64,000 bases of DNA from contig NZ_JADOTW010000025.1 in NCBI RefSeq assembly GCF_015645095.1, forward strand, positions 1 to 64,000, written 5' to 3'. The stretch's first letter is position 1; every line of letters starts with the position of its first letter. The notes beneath the pieces were generated by a model. It searched no databases. It saw only the letters and a program-made list of their open reading frames with translations, and was not told where the DNA came from. The position numbers and the translations under genes are program-made. Positions 53,036 through 62,333 of the stretch are shown here, in pieces. The DNA is from Halomonas sp. 328 (GTDB lineage: Bacteria; Pseudomonadota; Gammaproteobacteria; Pseudomonadales; Halomonadaceae).

Positions 53036-53065
53036 CAGCGACGGCGCCCAAGGGCGCCGTCGCTG
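53036..53065. terminator. Bidirectional hairpin between marR and the next gene
   Basis: A perfect 14-bp stem (CAGCGACGGCGCCC / GGGCGCCGTCGCTG) with a 2-nt loop between two convergent genes. The T-tract is weak (TGTCTGG), but position and strength support termination. Confidence 0.7.
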
Positions 53066-53081
53066 TGTCTGGCCGAGGGAC

Positions 53082-53597
53082 TCAGCCCTGGTGTCGAGCG
53101 CGGGGGCGATCCGGGCGCCCCGCCAGGCCATCGCGCAGCCCGAGGAAGGCGTCCTGATAGGAAAGAAAGCGCTCCGGGCCTTGGGACTCGTACCACCAGA
53201 GGGTCAGGGCATGCTCGTTGGATTCCAGCACCAGGGCATCCTGGGGTAACCGCTCCAGCAGGTGGAAGAGACGCTCCTGGGCCGCCTCCGGCAGGGGCCG
53301 CAGCGGCTCGGTGCGCCAGCGCCAACCGGCATGACAGGGCTTGAGGGAGGTTCCGGCCTCACTGTCGCGCACCAGCACGAAGGTGGGCCCGGGACGCTCC
53401 TGGGGATAGCGCCAGCGGTAGGCGGGCATCGCCTTGGGGGCGGGGTGCAGTGGCGGCGTCTCCAGCTTGACCTCGATGCCTGCCTTGATCACGGCATCGC
53501 GAAGCCCCGCCACCCGCTTCTGACGCGGACTCGGCTTGAGCCACATCACCGGCGAGACGATCAGCGCCAGCACGAAGAGAATGATTACCCAGCTCAT
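53082..53597 (-). CDS. Membrane-anchored protein of unknown function
   Basis: A 171-residue protein with one N-terminal membrane helix (MSWVIILFVLALIVSPVMWL) and a soluble domain containing RWRYPQERPGPTFVLVRD and HALTLWWYESQGPERFL. It is not assigned to a named family; similar proteins occur in halomonads. The ATG at 53597 follows GGAG; a longer start upstream is less likely. It is divergent from uspA. Confidence 0.78.
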   Translation of the reverse strand: MSWVIILFVLALIVSPVMWLKPSPRQKRVAGLRDAVIKAGIEVKLETPPLHPAPKAMPAYRWRYPQERPGPTFVLVRDSEAGTSLKPCHAGWRWRTEPLRPLPEAAQERLFHLLERLPQDALVLESNEHALTLWWYESQGPERFLSYQDAFLGLRDGLAGRPDRPRARHQG

Positions 53598-53704
53598 GGC
53601 TGCTCCGTCGAATGTCACAAAACGTTGATATAAGTCGTTGTTCCAGGCCCGGCAAAGCGCCTAGAGTAGGGGTATCAGCCCGCTGTCGCCATGCGAGGAG
53701 TCCC

Positions 53705-54163
53705 ATGAGCAACGAATACCGCCATATCCTGGTCGCCGTCGACCTGACCAAGGATTCTCACAAGGTCCTGGAGCGCGCCCTGCCCATCGCCGAGCGCAAC
53801 CAGGCCAAGCTCTCCATCATGCACACCCTGGAGCCGCTGGGCTTCGCCTACGGCGGCGATATCCCCATGGACCTGACCAGCATCCAGGACCAGCTCGACG
53901 ATCACGCCAAGCAGCGCCTGGCGGAAATCGCCGACCCCCACCAGGTGCCCAAGGAGAACCAGCACGTGGTGGTGGGCATGCCCGACACCGAGATCCACCG
54001 TTTCGCCGAGGAGCACGACGTGGACCTGATCGTGGTCGGCTCCCATGGTCGCCACGGCTTCGCCCTGCTGCTGGGCTCCACCTCTACCGGGGTGCTCCAC
54101 GGCGCCCAGTGCGACGTCCTGGCAGTGCGGGTTGGTAAGAAGGGCGAAGAGAGCGACGAATAA
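53705..54163 (+). CDS. Universal stress protein, UspA type
   Basis: A 152-residue Usp protein. It starts RHILVAVDLTKDSHKVLERAL and has the ATP-binding-type motif VVGSHGRHGFALLLGSTSTGVL. The typical ATP loop G-2x-G-9x-G-S is present. It acts in stress survival in the cytosol. It is alone, followed by a palindromic intergenic element. Confidence 0.92.
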   Translation: MSNEYRHILVAVDLTKDSHKVLERALPIAERNQAKLSIMHTLEPLGFAYGGDIPMDLTSIQDQLDDHAKQRLAEIADPHQVPKENQHVVVGMPDTEIHRFAEEHDVDLIVVGSHGRHGFALLLGSTSTGVLHGAQCDVLAVRVGKKGEESDE

Positions 54164-54213
54164 GTCCCTGGACACTATCGCCCCTCTTCCTCGGGTCTCC
54201 TGAGGAAGCAGAG

Positions 54214-54334
54214 AATTCGCGTAGCGAGCGATGATAGGTTGATCGCCGCCGGAGCGCAGGAACCGGAGTGTAGCCTGCTACATAAGGATTCCGAGCACCG
54301 CCGGCGGTCAAGATATCGAGCGCAGTAGCGAATT
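54214..54334. repeat. Large imperfect palindromic element between uspA and uup
   Basis: A 121-bp imperfect inverted repeat. AATTCGC...AGCGAGCGATGAT at the left is mirrored by ATATCGAGCGCAGTAGCGAATT at the right, with CGCCGCCGG/CCGGCGG and GTGTAGC/GCTACA pairs inside. The size and dyad recall ERIC-type intergenic repeats, but no second copy is in the window. It separates two convergent genes and may act on the ends of both messages. Confidence 0.65.
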
Positions 54335-54339
54335 ATCGC

Positions 54340-56265
54340 TTACTCCCCGGCGGCGAGCGCCTCCAACTCCATCCACCGCTCCATCGCCTCGTCCAGCTCG
54401 GCCTGCTTGGCGCCCATCGCCTCCAGGGTCGCGGTGACCCGGGTCGCCTCCTGCTGATAGAAGTCGGGATCGCCCACCTTGGCCTCGAGCTCGGCCACCT
54501 CCGCCTCCAGCTGCTCGATGCGTGCCGGCAGGCCGTCGAGCTCCCGCTGCAACTTGTAGGAGAGCTTGGCGGGCTTCCTGGCCGCAGGCTTGACCGCCTT
54601 CTGCACCGCCGCCGCCTCCTCGACGACATCGGCCACCGGCTCGGCCCGCTGCCGCGCCGCACCTTCCCAGGGTGCCGGCGGCAGCTTGCCGCCCTGGCGT
54701 ACCCAGTCGCTGTAGCCGCCCACGTACTCGCGCACCCGGCCATCGCCCTCGAAGGCCAGCACCCCGGTCACCACGTTGTCCATAAAAGTCCGGTCGTGGG
54801 AGACCAGCAGCAGGGTGCCCTCGAAATCGAGCAGCAGCTCCTCGAGCAGTTCCAGGGTCTCCACGTCCAGGTCGTTGGTGGGCTCGTCGAGCACCAGCAC
54901 ATTGGCCGGCTGGGTAAACAGCTTGGCCAGCAGCAGGCGATTGGACTCGCCGCCGGAGAGCACCTTGACCGGCTGGCGGGCCCGCTCCGGGGTGAACAGG
55001 AAGTCCTGGAGGTAGCTGATCACATGGCGATCCTTGCCCCCCACCGTGACCCGGTCACTGCCCTGGGCCACGTTGTCGTAGACGCTCTTGTCCATCTCCA
55101 GGCCGGCGCGTAGCTGGTCGAAGTAGGCCACCTTGAGGTTGGTGCCCAGGCGCACCTGCCCCTCGCTGGGCTCCAGCTCGCCGAGCAGGATCTTCAGCAG
55201 GGTGGTCTTGCCGGCGCCGTTGCGGCCGATGAAGCCGATGCGGTCGCCACGCTGGATCTCCAGGCTGAGGTCGCGGATCACCGCCTCGTCGCCGAAGCGC
55301 TGGGTGACATGGGTCAGCTCCACCACCCGCTTGCCGGTACGCTCGCCACTGTCCACCGAGAGGTTGGCGTTGCCCTGGCGCTCGCGGCGCTGGCTGCGTT
55401 CGCGACGCATCTGCTCCAGCGCCCGCACGCGCCCCTCGTTGCGGGTGCGCCGGGCCTTGATGCCCTGGCGAATCCACGCCTCCTCCTGGGCCAGCTTCTT
55501 GTCGAACTCGGCGTTCTCCTTGGCCTCCACCTCCAGCTCATGGGCCTTCTGGGCCTGATACTTGGCGTAGTCGCCGGGGTAGCGACCGAGCCGTCCCCGG
55601 TCGAGCTCGAGAATGCCGGTGGCCAGCCGCGACAGGAAGGCCCGGTCGTGGGTGATAAAGAGCACGGCGCCCTGGAAGGCCAGCAACTGCTCCTCCAGCC
55701 AGGCGATGGTGTCCAGGTCCAGGTGGTTGGTGGGCTCGTCCAGCAGCAGCAGGTCGGGGTCGGCCACCAGGGCCCGGGCCAGGGCCACCCGGCGCCGCCA
55801 GCCCCCGGAGAGGGAGGTCATCAGGTCGTCCGCCGGCAGGCCCAGGCGGGTCAGGATGACGTCGATACGCTGGGTGAAGGACCAGCCATCGATCGCCTCC
55901 AGCTGAGTCTGCAAGGCCGCCATGCGCCGCATGTCCGGGTCGTCCTGCTGCACCAGGTGGTGATACTCGGCGAGCAGCGCTCCCGCCTCGGGCAGGCCCT
56001 GAGCCACCACGTCGAAGATGGTCTCGCCGGTGGCCACCGGCAGGTCCTGGGCCAGCACCCCCACCTTGAGGCCCGGCGCCCGCCAGATATGCCCCCCGTC
56101 GGGCAGGATCTCCCCGGAGACCAGCTTGAGCAGGGTCGACTTGCCGGTGCCGTTGCGGCCCACCAGGGCCAGGCGCTCGCCCTTCTCCAGCACCAGCTCG
56201 GCGCCATCGAGCAGCACCTGGGGGCCATAGGCGAGCTGCAGCTGTTCCAGACGTAACAGGGTCAC
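54340..56265 (-). CDS. uup: Uup-type ABC-F ATPase
   Basis: A 641-residue soluble protein with two ABC domains: Walker A LVGRNGTGKSTLLKLVSG and GFIGRNGAGKTTLLKILLG; signatures LSGGWRRRVALARALV and LSGGESNRLLLAKLF. A C-terminal coiled coil (residues 575-641) is as in Uup. ABC-F proteins act at ribosomes or on DNA structure rather than in transport. The GTG at 56265 follows GAGG by 7 bp; a TTG two codons earlier is too close to it. Confidence 0.9.
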   Translation of the reverse strand: MTLLRLEQLQLAYGPQVLLDGAELVLEKGERLALVGRNGTGKSTLLKLVSGEILPDGGHIWRAPGLKVGVLAQDLPVATGETIFDVVAQGLPEAGALLAEYHHLVQQDDPDMRRMAALQTQLEAIDGWSFTQRIDVILTRLGLPADDLMTSLSGGWRRRVALARALVADPDLLLLDEPTNHLDLDTIAWLEEQLLAFQGAVLFITHDRAFLSRLATGILELDRGRLGRYPGDYAKYQAQKAHELEVEAKENAEFDKKLAQEEAWIRQGIKARRTRNEGRVRALEQMRRERSQRRERQGNANLSVDSGERTGKRVVELTHVTQRFGDEAVIRDLSLEIQRGDRIGFIGRNGAGKTTLLKILLGELEPSEGQVRLGTNLKVAYFDQLRAGLEMDKSVYDNVAQGSDRVTVGGKDRHVISYLQDFLFTPERARQPVKVLSGGESNRLLLAKLFTQPANVLVLDEPTNDLDVETLELLEELLLDFEGTLLLVSHDRTFMDNVVTGVLAFEGDGRVREYVGGYSDWVRQGGKLPPAPWEGAARQRAEPVADVVEEAAAVQKAVKPAARKPAKLSYKLQRELDGLPARIEQLEAEVAELEAKVGDPDFYQQEATRVTATLEAMGAKQAELDEAMERWMELEALAAGE

Positions 56266-56367
56266 ACGCAATCCTCATCGAATCGGCAAAGGCGCTAGTG
56301 TAACGCATGGCCGAGGTCGGGTGGGCTTGGTTACACTAGGCGCCCGCTCAGCAAGGAGACCCTGGCC

Positions 56368-57222
56368 TTGGCCGACTTCGATGACATTCTGCCCGAGGCG
56401 CTGCGCCGGCGTGCGCCGGCCCCCCTGGTGGACATTGGTGCCAACCTGACCCACGAGAGCTTCGCCCGCGACCGGGAGGCGGTGATCCAGCGTGCCCGGG
56501 CGGCCAATGTCACCACCCTGATCCTCACCGGCACCGACCGGGAGCATGCCGAACAGGCGGTGGCCCTGGCCCGGGAGATCCCCGGCTGCTACGCCACCGC
56601 TGGCGTCCACCCCCACGATGCCAGCCGCTGGAATGGCGAGCTGGCCGCCGCCATGGCGGCGCTCCACGCCCTGCCCGAGGTGGTGGCGGTGGGCGAGTGC
56701 GGCCTCGACTTCAACCGCAACTTCTCCACCCCCGCCGAACAGGAGCACGCCTTCGAGGCGCAGCTGCAGCAGGCCGCCGAGCGCCGCCTGCCGCTGTTCA
56801 TTCACGAGCGGGACGCCGGGCGACGCATGACCGAGATGCTGCGCCACTGGCGGGACGATATCACCCAGGCGGTGGTGCACTGCTTCACCGGCGAGCGGGC
56901 CACCCTGCACGGCTACCTGGACCTCGACCTGCATATCGGCCTGACCGGCTGGATCTGCGACGAGCGACGTGGGCACCACCTGCGCGACCTGGTACGGGAC
57001 ATCCCCGCCAGCCGCCTGATGCTCGAGACCGACTGCCCCTACCTGCTGCCGCGCAACCTGCCGGCCAAGCTCAAGGGCCGTCGCCACGAGCCGGCGCTGC
57101 TACCCTTTATCCTGGACGAGATCGCCCACTGGCGCGGCGAGTCCCCCCTGGCCCTGGCCGAGGCCACCAGCGCCACGGCCCGCGCCTTCTTTGCCCTACC
57201 CTGCCCCGAAGAGGAACCCTGA
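56368..57222 (+). CDS. TatD family metal-dependent hydrolase
   Basis: A 284-residue TIM-barrel hydrolase of the TatD group. Metal ligands are visible in LVDIGANLTHE, AVGECGLDFNRNFS, PLFIHERDA, VVHCFTGE and LMLETDCPYLLPR. It is likely a 3'-5' DNA/RNA exonuclease. The TTG at 56368 follows AAGGAG by 9 bp. It is followed at once by the 57224 gene. Confidence 0.9.
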   Translation: MADFDDILPEALRRRAPAPLVDIGANLTHESFARDREAVIQRARAANVTTLILTGTDREHAEQAVALAREIPGCYATAGVHPHDASRWNGELAAAMAALHALPEVVAVGECGLDFNRNFSTPAEQEHAFEAQLQQAAERRLPLFIHERDAGRRMTEMLRHWRDDITQAVVHCFTGERATLHGYLDLDLHIGLTGWICDERRGHHLRDLVRDIPASRLMLETDCPYLLPRNLPAKLKGRRHEPALLPFILDEIAHWRGESPLALAEATSATARAFFALPCPEEEP

Positions 57223-57223
57223 G

Positions 57224-57706
57224 ATGGCCGACTTTCCTGGCTTTATCGCCGTCGAGACCGGTGAGGATGGCGGCCTGCCCCTGGCCATCGCCTGGAGCCT
57301 GCCCGATGGTCAGGTCAAGCACACCCTGATCCAGCCCGACGACAGCTGGCTGGATGACGAACTCGTCGCCCTGGGCGACTACAGCCTGGAGGAGCTGGAG
57401 GGGCTCGGCGTCAGTCCCCTGGACGTGATCCGCGAGCTGGAGAATGACCACTTCAGCGAGACCCTGCTCACCGCCGGGGTCAGTGACGACGAGTCGGCCC
57501 TGGCGCGGCTCTTCGATGCGTTCGGCCTCGACCCCTTCGTGGAGCTGGCCCCGGCGGAGTCCCTCTACCCCGACCTGCCCGCCGGCGAGTGGATCCGCCG
57601 CCGCAATGAGCTGTTCGGCGAACTGGGCCTGGAGCCGCTGCGCGCCGACCAGGAGGTACAAGTGATGCTGGCCCTGCATCAGCGCCTGACGGAGGAAGAC
57701 GCCTAG
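57224..57706 (+). CDS. Conserved protein of unknown function, degenerate exonuclease-like
   Basis: A 160-residue acidic protein starting 1 bp after the tatD-type stop. The opening FIAVETGEDGGLPLAIAWSLPDG resembles the strand pair of DnaQ-type exonucleases, but the DxE acids appear to be lost. There is no close family that I can name. It is probably translated with the TatD gene. Confidence 0.75.
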   Translation: MADFPGFIAVETGEDGGLPLAIAWSLPDGQVKHTLIQPDDSWLDDELVALGDYSLEELEGLGVSPLDVIRELENDHFSETLLTAGVSDDESALARLFDAFGLDPFVELAPAESLYPDLPAGEWIRRRNELFGELGLEPLRADQEVQVMLALHQRLTEEDA

Positions 57707-58263
57707 GCAGGCAGCGCCTCGACGGCCAGCCGCTCTCTCCCCCGAGCAATGGCCGTCTCGAGCGTCTGACCGTCACCATAATACGCCGCCAACGCCTCCC
57801 GGAAGGCCGCGGCACGGCGCGGCAGCCCCTCCTCGAGGTAGCGCGCCGCCCGCGCCGCCACCCGGGCCTGGAAGGCCTGGCGGTCCACCTCGACCTCCCC
57901 CAGGTTATCGACGCTGACGTGAAAGTCGCGGCCGGCCGCCGCGGCGAACAGCGATTCCAGCGCCTGGGGGGCCACCTCCACCGCCTCGAAGGCGCGCTGC
58001 TGCTCGGCATCACGACCATCGGGCAGATACCAGTAGCCGTAGTCCTCCTGCAGGCGGCGGCGGGCCCCGGCGATACACCAGTGGCTGATCTCGTGCAGGG
58101 CACTGGCGTAGAAGCCCCGGGCGAAGATCACCCGATGGCAGGGGCAGTCGGCATCCGCGGGGCGATAGAGCGGCTCGTCGCCGCCGCGCACCAATCGGGT
58201 GCCGTAGGTGTCGGCGAAGAGCCCATCGAACAGGGCGATCACGTCGTCGAGGCGGTGCGCCAC
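57703..58263 (-). CDS. epmC: EpmC, elongation factor P hydroxylase
   Basis: A 186-residue protein with the EpmC (YfcM) markers ASALHEISHWCIAGARRR and EDYGYWYLPDGRD. Enzyme family members hydroxylate the lysylated lysine of EF-P using iron ligands from the HExxHW-like motif. The GTG at 58263 follows GAGGAG by about 5 bp. It overlaps the convergent gene by 4 bp. EpmA and EpmB are not in the window. Confidence 0.93.
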   Translation of the reverse strand: MAHRLDDVIALFDGLFADTYGTRLVRGGDEPLYRPADADCPCHRVIFARGFYASALHEISHWCIAGARRRLQEDYGYWYLPDGRDAEQQRAFEAVEVAPQALESLFAAAAGRDFHVSVDNLGEVEVDRQAFQARVAARAARYLEEGLPRRAAAFREALAAYYGDGQTLETAIARGRERLAVEALPA

Positions 58264-58402
58264 GGTCTCTCCTCGGCTGGCAAATGAGCCACATTATAGG
58301 GATCGGGGACGGCGACGAATATCCTCGGCTATTGCTAAACTAGGCCGTCTTGCCCGAATGGACAGGCGTCTCCAGACGACGCCCTTGCAAAGGAGTCCGA
58401 CC

Positions 58403-59854
58403 TTGGCACGCCACGCTTCCCCCCTGCTGGCCAACAGCCGGCGGGAGACTTCGCTGTTGATGCGCCTCGCCCTGCCGATCTGTGGCGCCCAGCTGGCCCA
58501 GGCCGGCATGGGCGTCACCGATGTGATGATGACCGGCCGCCAGAGCGCCACGGACCTGGCCGCCGTCTCGGTGGGGTCGAGCCTGTGGATGCCGCTGATG
58601 CTCTTCATGACCGGCACCCTGATGGGGCTCACGCCCATCGTCGCCCAGTTGCTGGGGGGCGGACGCCAGGCGCGGATTCGCCCCAATGTGCACCAGGCCC
58701 TGTGGGTGGCGCTCAGCCTGGGGCTGATCGCCGCCTTGCTGCTGTGGTTCACGGTGATGCCGATCTTCCGCCTGATGGGGGTTCCCGAGCCGGTGGCGGA
58801 GCTGTCGGCGGCCTACCTGTCGGCGGTGGCCTTCGGCATGCCCGGGGTGGCGCTCTTCCAGGCCCTGCGTGCCTTCTCCGACGGCATGAATCACACCCGT
58901 CCCTCCCTGACCATCAGCCTGGTGGGCCTGGGCGTGAACATTCCCAGCAACTTCGTGCTGATCTACGGCGGCGCCGGCCTCACCGGGCTGTTCGGCGACT
59001 GGCTGCCGGCGCCGATCCAGCAACTACCGGCGCTGGGCGCCTGGGGTTGCGGTATCGCCACCGCCCTCTCCATGTGGATCATGGGCCTGGCCATGTGCCG
59101 CTACACCCAGCGCAGCCGCACCTTCCGCGAGATCCAGGTTTGGCAGGCCCCCACGCCGCCCAACTGGCGGCTGATCCGCCAGCTGCTGGTGGTCGGGGTC
59201 CCCATCGGCGTGGCGATCTTCGTCGAGGTGACCCTCTTCACCCTGATCGCCCTCTTCGTGGCCAGCCTGGGCGAAATCACCGTGGCGGCCCACCAGGTGG
59301 CCCTGAACTTCACCTCGATCCTGTTCATGCTGCCGTTGTCACTCGGCATGGCACTGACGGTGCGGGTCGGCAACACCCTCGGCACCGGCGACCTGCGGGG
59401 GGCCCGCTTCGTGGCCTGGAACGGCATTGCCGTCTGCCTGGGGATCGCGCTGTTCAACAACCTGATCATCTGGTTCGGCGCGGAACCGGTGATCGCTCTT
59501 TACACTCACAATATCGAGGTGCAACGCCTGGCCCTCTCCCTGGTGGTACTGGCCATGCTCTACCAGGTCTCGGATTCGCTGCAGGTGACCATGGCCGGCG
59601 CCCTGCGCGGCTACAAGGACACCCGCATCATCATGATCTTCACCCTGGTCTCCTACTGGCTGGTGGGCCTGGCCGGGGGACACTGGCTCGGCACCCGCGG
59701 CCTGGGTCCCTGGTGGGAGCCACTGGGCGTGCACGGCTACTGGATCGGCCTGGTGGCCGGCCTCAGCGTGGCGGCCCTGTTGCTGGGCTGGCGCCTGCAG
59801 GCGATCAGCCGGGCCGTCAGCGAAGGACGACGCCATGTGGTACCGAGCGACTAG
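58403..59854 (+). CDS. MATE family efflux transporter
   Basis: A 483-residue multidrug/toxin exporter with twelve hydrophobic helices. Typical parts are QAGMGVTDVMMTGRQSATDLAAVSVG, ADSLQVTMAGALRGYKDTR-type sequence and PLSLGMALTVRVGNTLG. It is similar to NorM. The TTG at 58403 follows AAAGGAG by 6 bp; an ATG at 58358 would add 15 residues. The downstream DUF3080 gene overlaps its end by 20 bp. Confidence 0.92.
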   Translation: MARHASPLLANSRRETSLLMRLALPICGAQLAQAGMGVTDVMMTGRQSATDLAAVSVGSSLWMPLMLFMTGTLMGLTPIVAQLLGGGRQARIRPNVHQALWVALSLGLIAALLLWFTVMPIFRLMGVPEPVAELSAAYLSAVAFGMPGVALFQALRAFSDGMNHTRPSLTISLVGLGVNIPSNFVLIYGGAGLTGLFGDWLPAPIQQLPALGAWGCGIATALSMWIMGLAMCRYTQRSRTFREIQVWQAPTPPNWRLIRQLLVVGVPIGVAIFVEVTLFTLIALFVASLGEITVAAHQVALNFTSILFMLPLSLGMALTVRVGNTLGTGDLRGARFVAWNGIAVCLGIALFNNLIIWFGAEPVIALYTHNIEVQRLALSLVVLAMLYQVSDSLQVTMAGALRGYKDTRIIMIFTLVSYWLVGLAGGHWLGTRGLGPWWEPLGVHGYWIGLVAGLSVAALLLGWRLQAISRAVSEGRRHVVPSD

Positions 59855-60878
59855 TCTCGCCCTGCTCGCCGCCGGCCTGTTGCTGGTCGGCTGCGATCGC
59901 CAGGGCGCCAGCGATGCCCTATGGCTGGACTACCAACGCCAGCTCGCCGAGGCCCTGGCCACCGCCCCGCCGACCCCGGCCTCGCCGGACAATATCCCGG
60001 CCTTCCCCGGGCCGAGCGAGCGGCTCTTCGAGATCCCCGAGACCCGCGAAGGGCTGCTCGATGTGCATGCCCTGAGGCGCTGCCATATCACCACCCTGGT
60101 AGCGGAGCGCAACAGCGCCCTGGGCCGGGTCGCCCCACCCAGCCAACGCTGGCATTACGAACTGGAGCTGTGGCGTCGCCTGGAGAGCTGTCGAGGAAGC
60201 GACGTGGCCGAGGCACTCGGCGAGGAGGACCGGGCGCGTCTCGAACGCCTGACCACCACCAAGGGCGAACAGTTGGCCCGGGTCAGCTGGAATACGTTGC
60301 TCGGCTCCAGCGAATGGGTCGGCAACTTCTCTCGCGCCAGCCGCCCCCTGCCACCGCAGGGCATCGATGACTTGAGCCCCCACCTGGATGCCCTGGACTA
60401 CCTGGAGACGGCGACCCGCAACCAGTTCAACCAGGAGTGGCAACTGGACACCTCGACCCTGGAGGGGCACCTCAAGACCCTCCAGCAGAGTCCGGTCAGT
60501 GCGCGACTGCTACGCACCCTGATGCTGACCAACCAGCGCCTCGACGAGGCCAACGCCCTGCTGGCCACCCAGCTGCAGCGCGGCGCGGTCTGCGAGCAGC
60601 GCGACGCCCTGCGACGACTCGGCGAAGAGCATCTCGACGCCCAGGTCCAGCCCTTTATTGCCACCCTCGAGCAGCAGACCGCGGCCTGGTTCGGCGCCCT
60701 GGACCGGCTCTACGATGCCCATGAGGTGGCCCGCGCCCCGATCCGCGACTACCACCGGCGCTGGTTCTCCCTGGAGGCCCCGGACACCCCCTGGCGCGAG
60801 TTCCAGGCCGCCCGAGCCACCCACGAGACCCTCTGGAACCGGCTGCGCCGGGCCTGTGGCCTGGAACAGGGGGCTTAA
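59835..60878 (+). CDS. DUF3080 lipoprotein
   Basis: A 347-residue lipoprotein with the lipobox LLLVGC (Cys20). DUF3080 marks are NIPAFPGPSERLFEIPETREGLLDV, LRRCHITTLVAERNSALGRV and the helical C-terminal half. Function is unknown. It overlaps the MATE gene by 20 bp, so the two are translated together. Confidence 0.88.
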   Translation: MWYRATSLALLAAGLLLVGCDRQGASDALWLDYQRQLAEALATAPPTPASPDNIPAFPGPSERLFEIPETREGLLDVHALRRCHITTLVAERNSALGRVAPPSQRWHYELELWRRLESCRGSDVAEALGEEDRARLERLTTTKGEQLARVSWNTLLGSSEWVGNFSRASRPLPPQGIDDLSPHLDALDYLETATRNQFNQEWQLDTSTLEGHLKTLQQSPVSARLLRTLMLTNQRLDEANALLATQLQRGAVCEQRDALRRLGEEHLDAQVQPFIATLEQQTAAWFGALDRLYDAHEVARAPIRDYHRRWFSLEAPDTPWREFQAARATHETLWNRLRRACGLEQGA

Positions 60879-60977
60879 CTTTCCACTGGCGACTGTGCTA
60901 ATAGTGAACCGAGGCGCTTCGCGGGCGACCCCTGGGTCGACCCGATGCCGTGACCAAGCCGTGCAAGGAGGGTAATC

Positions 60978-61667
60978 ATGGGTATCCCACTGTCCCCCCG
61001 CTCCGCCCAGGTCATCGACCTGGAGACCATGCGAAAACGGCAACTGGCCAAGCGCCGATTGCTGCGCCTTTGTCCCGAGCTCGACGGCCTGGAGATGCTC
61101 TATTGCCTCGCCTCGGACCCCGAGACCCTCTACGGCATGCCGCTGCTGGCCTGGGGCCTGCGCGAGGATGGCGAAGTCGTGGGCCTGGTGCCCTGGATGG
61201 AGGCCCTGACCCCCTGCCATGCCCTCGACGATCCCGAATATGGCCACTTCGTTGGCTACCGGGACCCGGAGACCGAAGAGGTCTTCCACAGCCCCCCGGA
61301 ACACAAGGTCTTCGAGCTCGAGCATGCCGCCGCCTACTTCGACTACGAAGAGACCGGCGAGACCACCCTGATTCAGCAGCTCCCCGACAATCAGGGCACT
61401 CACGCCCTCTGCATGGACGACGACGAGACCCCCTGGCAGCTCAAGCAGGTCTTCGGCTGGCGGCTCTACAGCAATGGCGAGGTGGAGGCCCTACTGGTGG
61501 ACGAGAACCGCGTCGCCGCCACCCCGGTGCTGATGGGCGACGACTGCCTCTACCCGGGGCATAGTCGCCACCGGGTGGTCTACTTCTTCCAGCGGGTGAT
61601 CGCCAACCGCATCAAGGAGGAGGATCCGGCGACCCTGGAGGCCCTGGCCCTGATGGTGGCCAAGTAG
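60978..61667 (+). CDS. Unknown acidic protein conserved in halomonads
   Basis: A 229-residue cytosolic protein without a recognised domain. It has several acidic patches and paired Gly-Trp strands (LLAWGLREDGEVVGLVPWME, FGWRLYSNGEVEALLVDE), which suggest a duplicated beta structure. GGAGG precedes the ATG. A palindromic hairpin follows. Conservation in halomonads is my inference from similar proteins seen there. Confidence 0.72.
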   Translation: MGIPLSPRSAQVIDLETMRKRQLAKRRLLRLCPELDGLEMLYCLASDPETLYGMPLLAWGLREDGEVVGLVPWMEALTPCHALDDPEYGHFVGYRDPETEEVFHSPPEHKVFELEHAAAYFDYEETGETTLIQQLPDNQGTHALCMDDDETPWQLKQVFGWRLYSNGEVEALLVDENRVAATPVLMGDDCLYPGHSRHRVVYFFQRVIANRIKEEDPATLEALALMVAK

Positions 61668-61673
61668 GCACGA

Positions 61674-61691
61674 GGCGGCGTTAACGCCGCC
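61674..61691. terminator. Hairpin between convergent unknown gene and tusA
   Basis: A perfect 7-bp stem (GGCGGCG-TTAA-CGCCGCC), 7 bp after the stop of the unknown gene and 14 bp after the convergent tusA stop. There is no T-tract on either side, so it is probably a weak terminator or message end. Confidence 0.55.
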
Positions 61692-61704
61692 CCGTGGCGC
61701 ACTC

Positions 61705-61956
61705 TCAACCCAAACGGATAAGATAGGTGTAGGTGTCACCCTGCTCGGACTGGTGGATCAATTCATGGCCCAGGAAGCTGCAGAACTTGGGGATATCGCG
61801 GGTGGTGGCGGGATCGGTGGCGGTCACCGCCAGCACCTCCCCCGGCTGCATGTCTCGCACCCGGTTGTGCATCAGCATGATGGGCTCGGGGCAGTAGAGT
61901 CCGCTGGTATCAAGATGCGCATCCGCCTTGGGCAGGTCGTTGGCAATATCGGCCAT
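61705..61956 (-). CDS. tusA: TusA sulfurtransferase
   Basis: An 83-residue sulfur carrier with the catalytic Cys in LDTSGLYCPEPIMLMHNRVR and the typical GEVLAVTATDPATTRDIPKFC. It takes sulfur from IscS and passes it to TusBCD for tRNA 2-thiouridine. The length fits the family. Confidence 0.94.
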   Translation of the reverse strand: MADIANDLPKADAHLDTSGLYCPEPIMLMHNRVRDMQPGEVLAVTATDPATTRDIPKFCSFLGHELIHQSEQGDTYTYLIRLG

Positions 61957-62009
61957 GAGTATCCTCGAACGTCGTCGCCGGCTCGGCCAGCCGGATAGGG
62001 AGCAGTCAC

Positions 62010-62294
62010 ATGATCAAGATCATCATCGAGCGCCGGATCATGCCGGGGCTCGAAGAAGAATACGATGCCGCGGCCCGGGAAGCCATGCGTGCCTCCATCA
62101 ATGCCCGAGGCTTTATCGCCGGAGAGAGCCTGCGCGAACGCCACCATCCGGAGCACCGCCTGCTGATCACCCAGTGGCGCGACCTCAGCGCCTGGAAGGA
62201 TTGGCTGAATAGCCCCGAACGAGAACGTGCCATGCAACGGGTGCTACCGCTGCTCTCCGAGGACGAACGGATTCGCATCTACGAGCACTACTGA
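62010..62294 (+). CDS. Antibiotic biosynthesis monooxygenase (ABM) domain protein
   Basis: A 94-residue ABM-fold protein: MIKIIIERRIMPGLEEEYDA, the middle GFIAGESLRERHHPEHRLLITQW, and a final helix. It is probably a dimeric heme- or small-molecule-related enzyme of unknown substrate. It is divergent from tusA and convergent with rlmM. Confidence 0.87.
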   Translation: MIKIIIERRIMPGLEEEYDAAAREAMRASINARGFIAGESLRERHHPEHRLLITQWRDLSAWKDWLNSPERERAMQRVLPLLSEDERIRIYEHY

Positions 62295-62333
62295 CGACGA
62301 CGATGGCCGCCGAGGACACGGTCGGCCCCCGAG

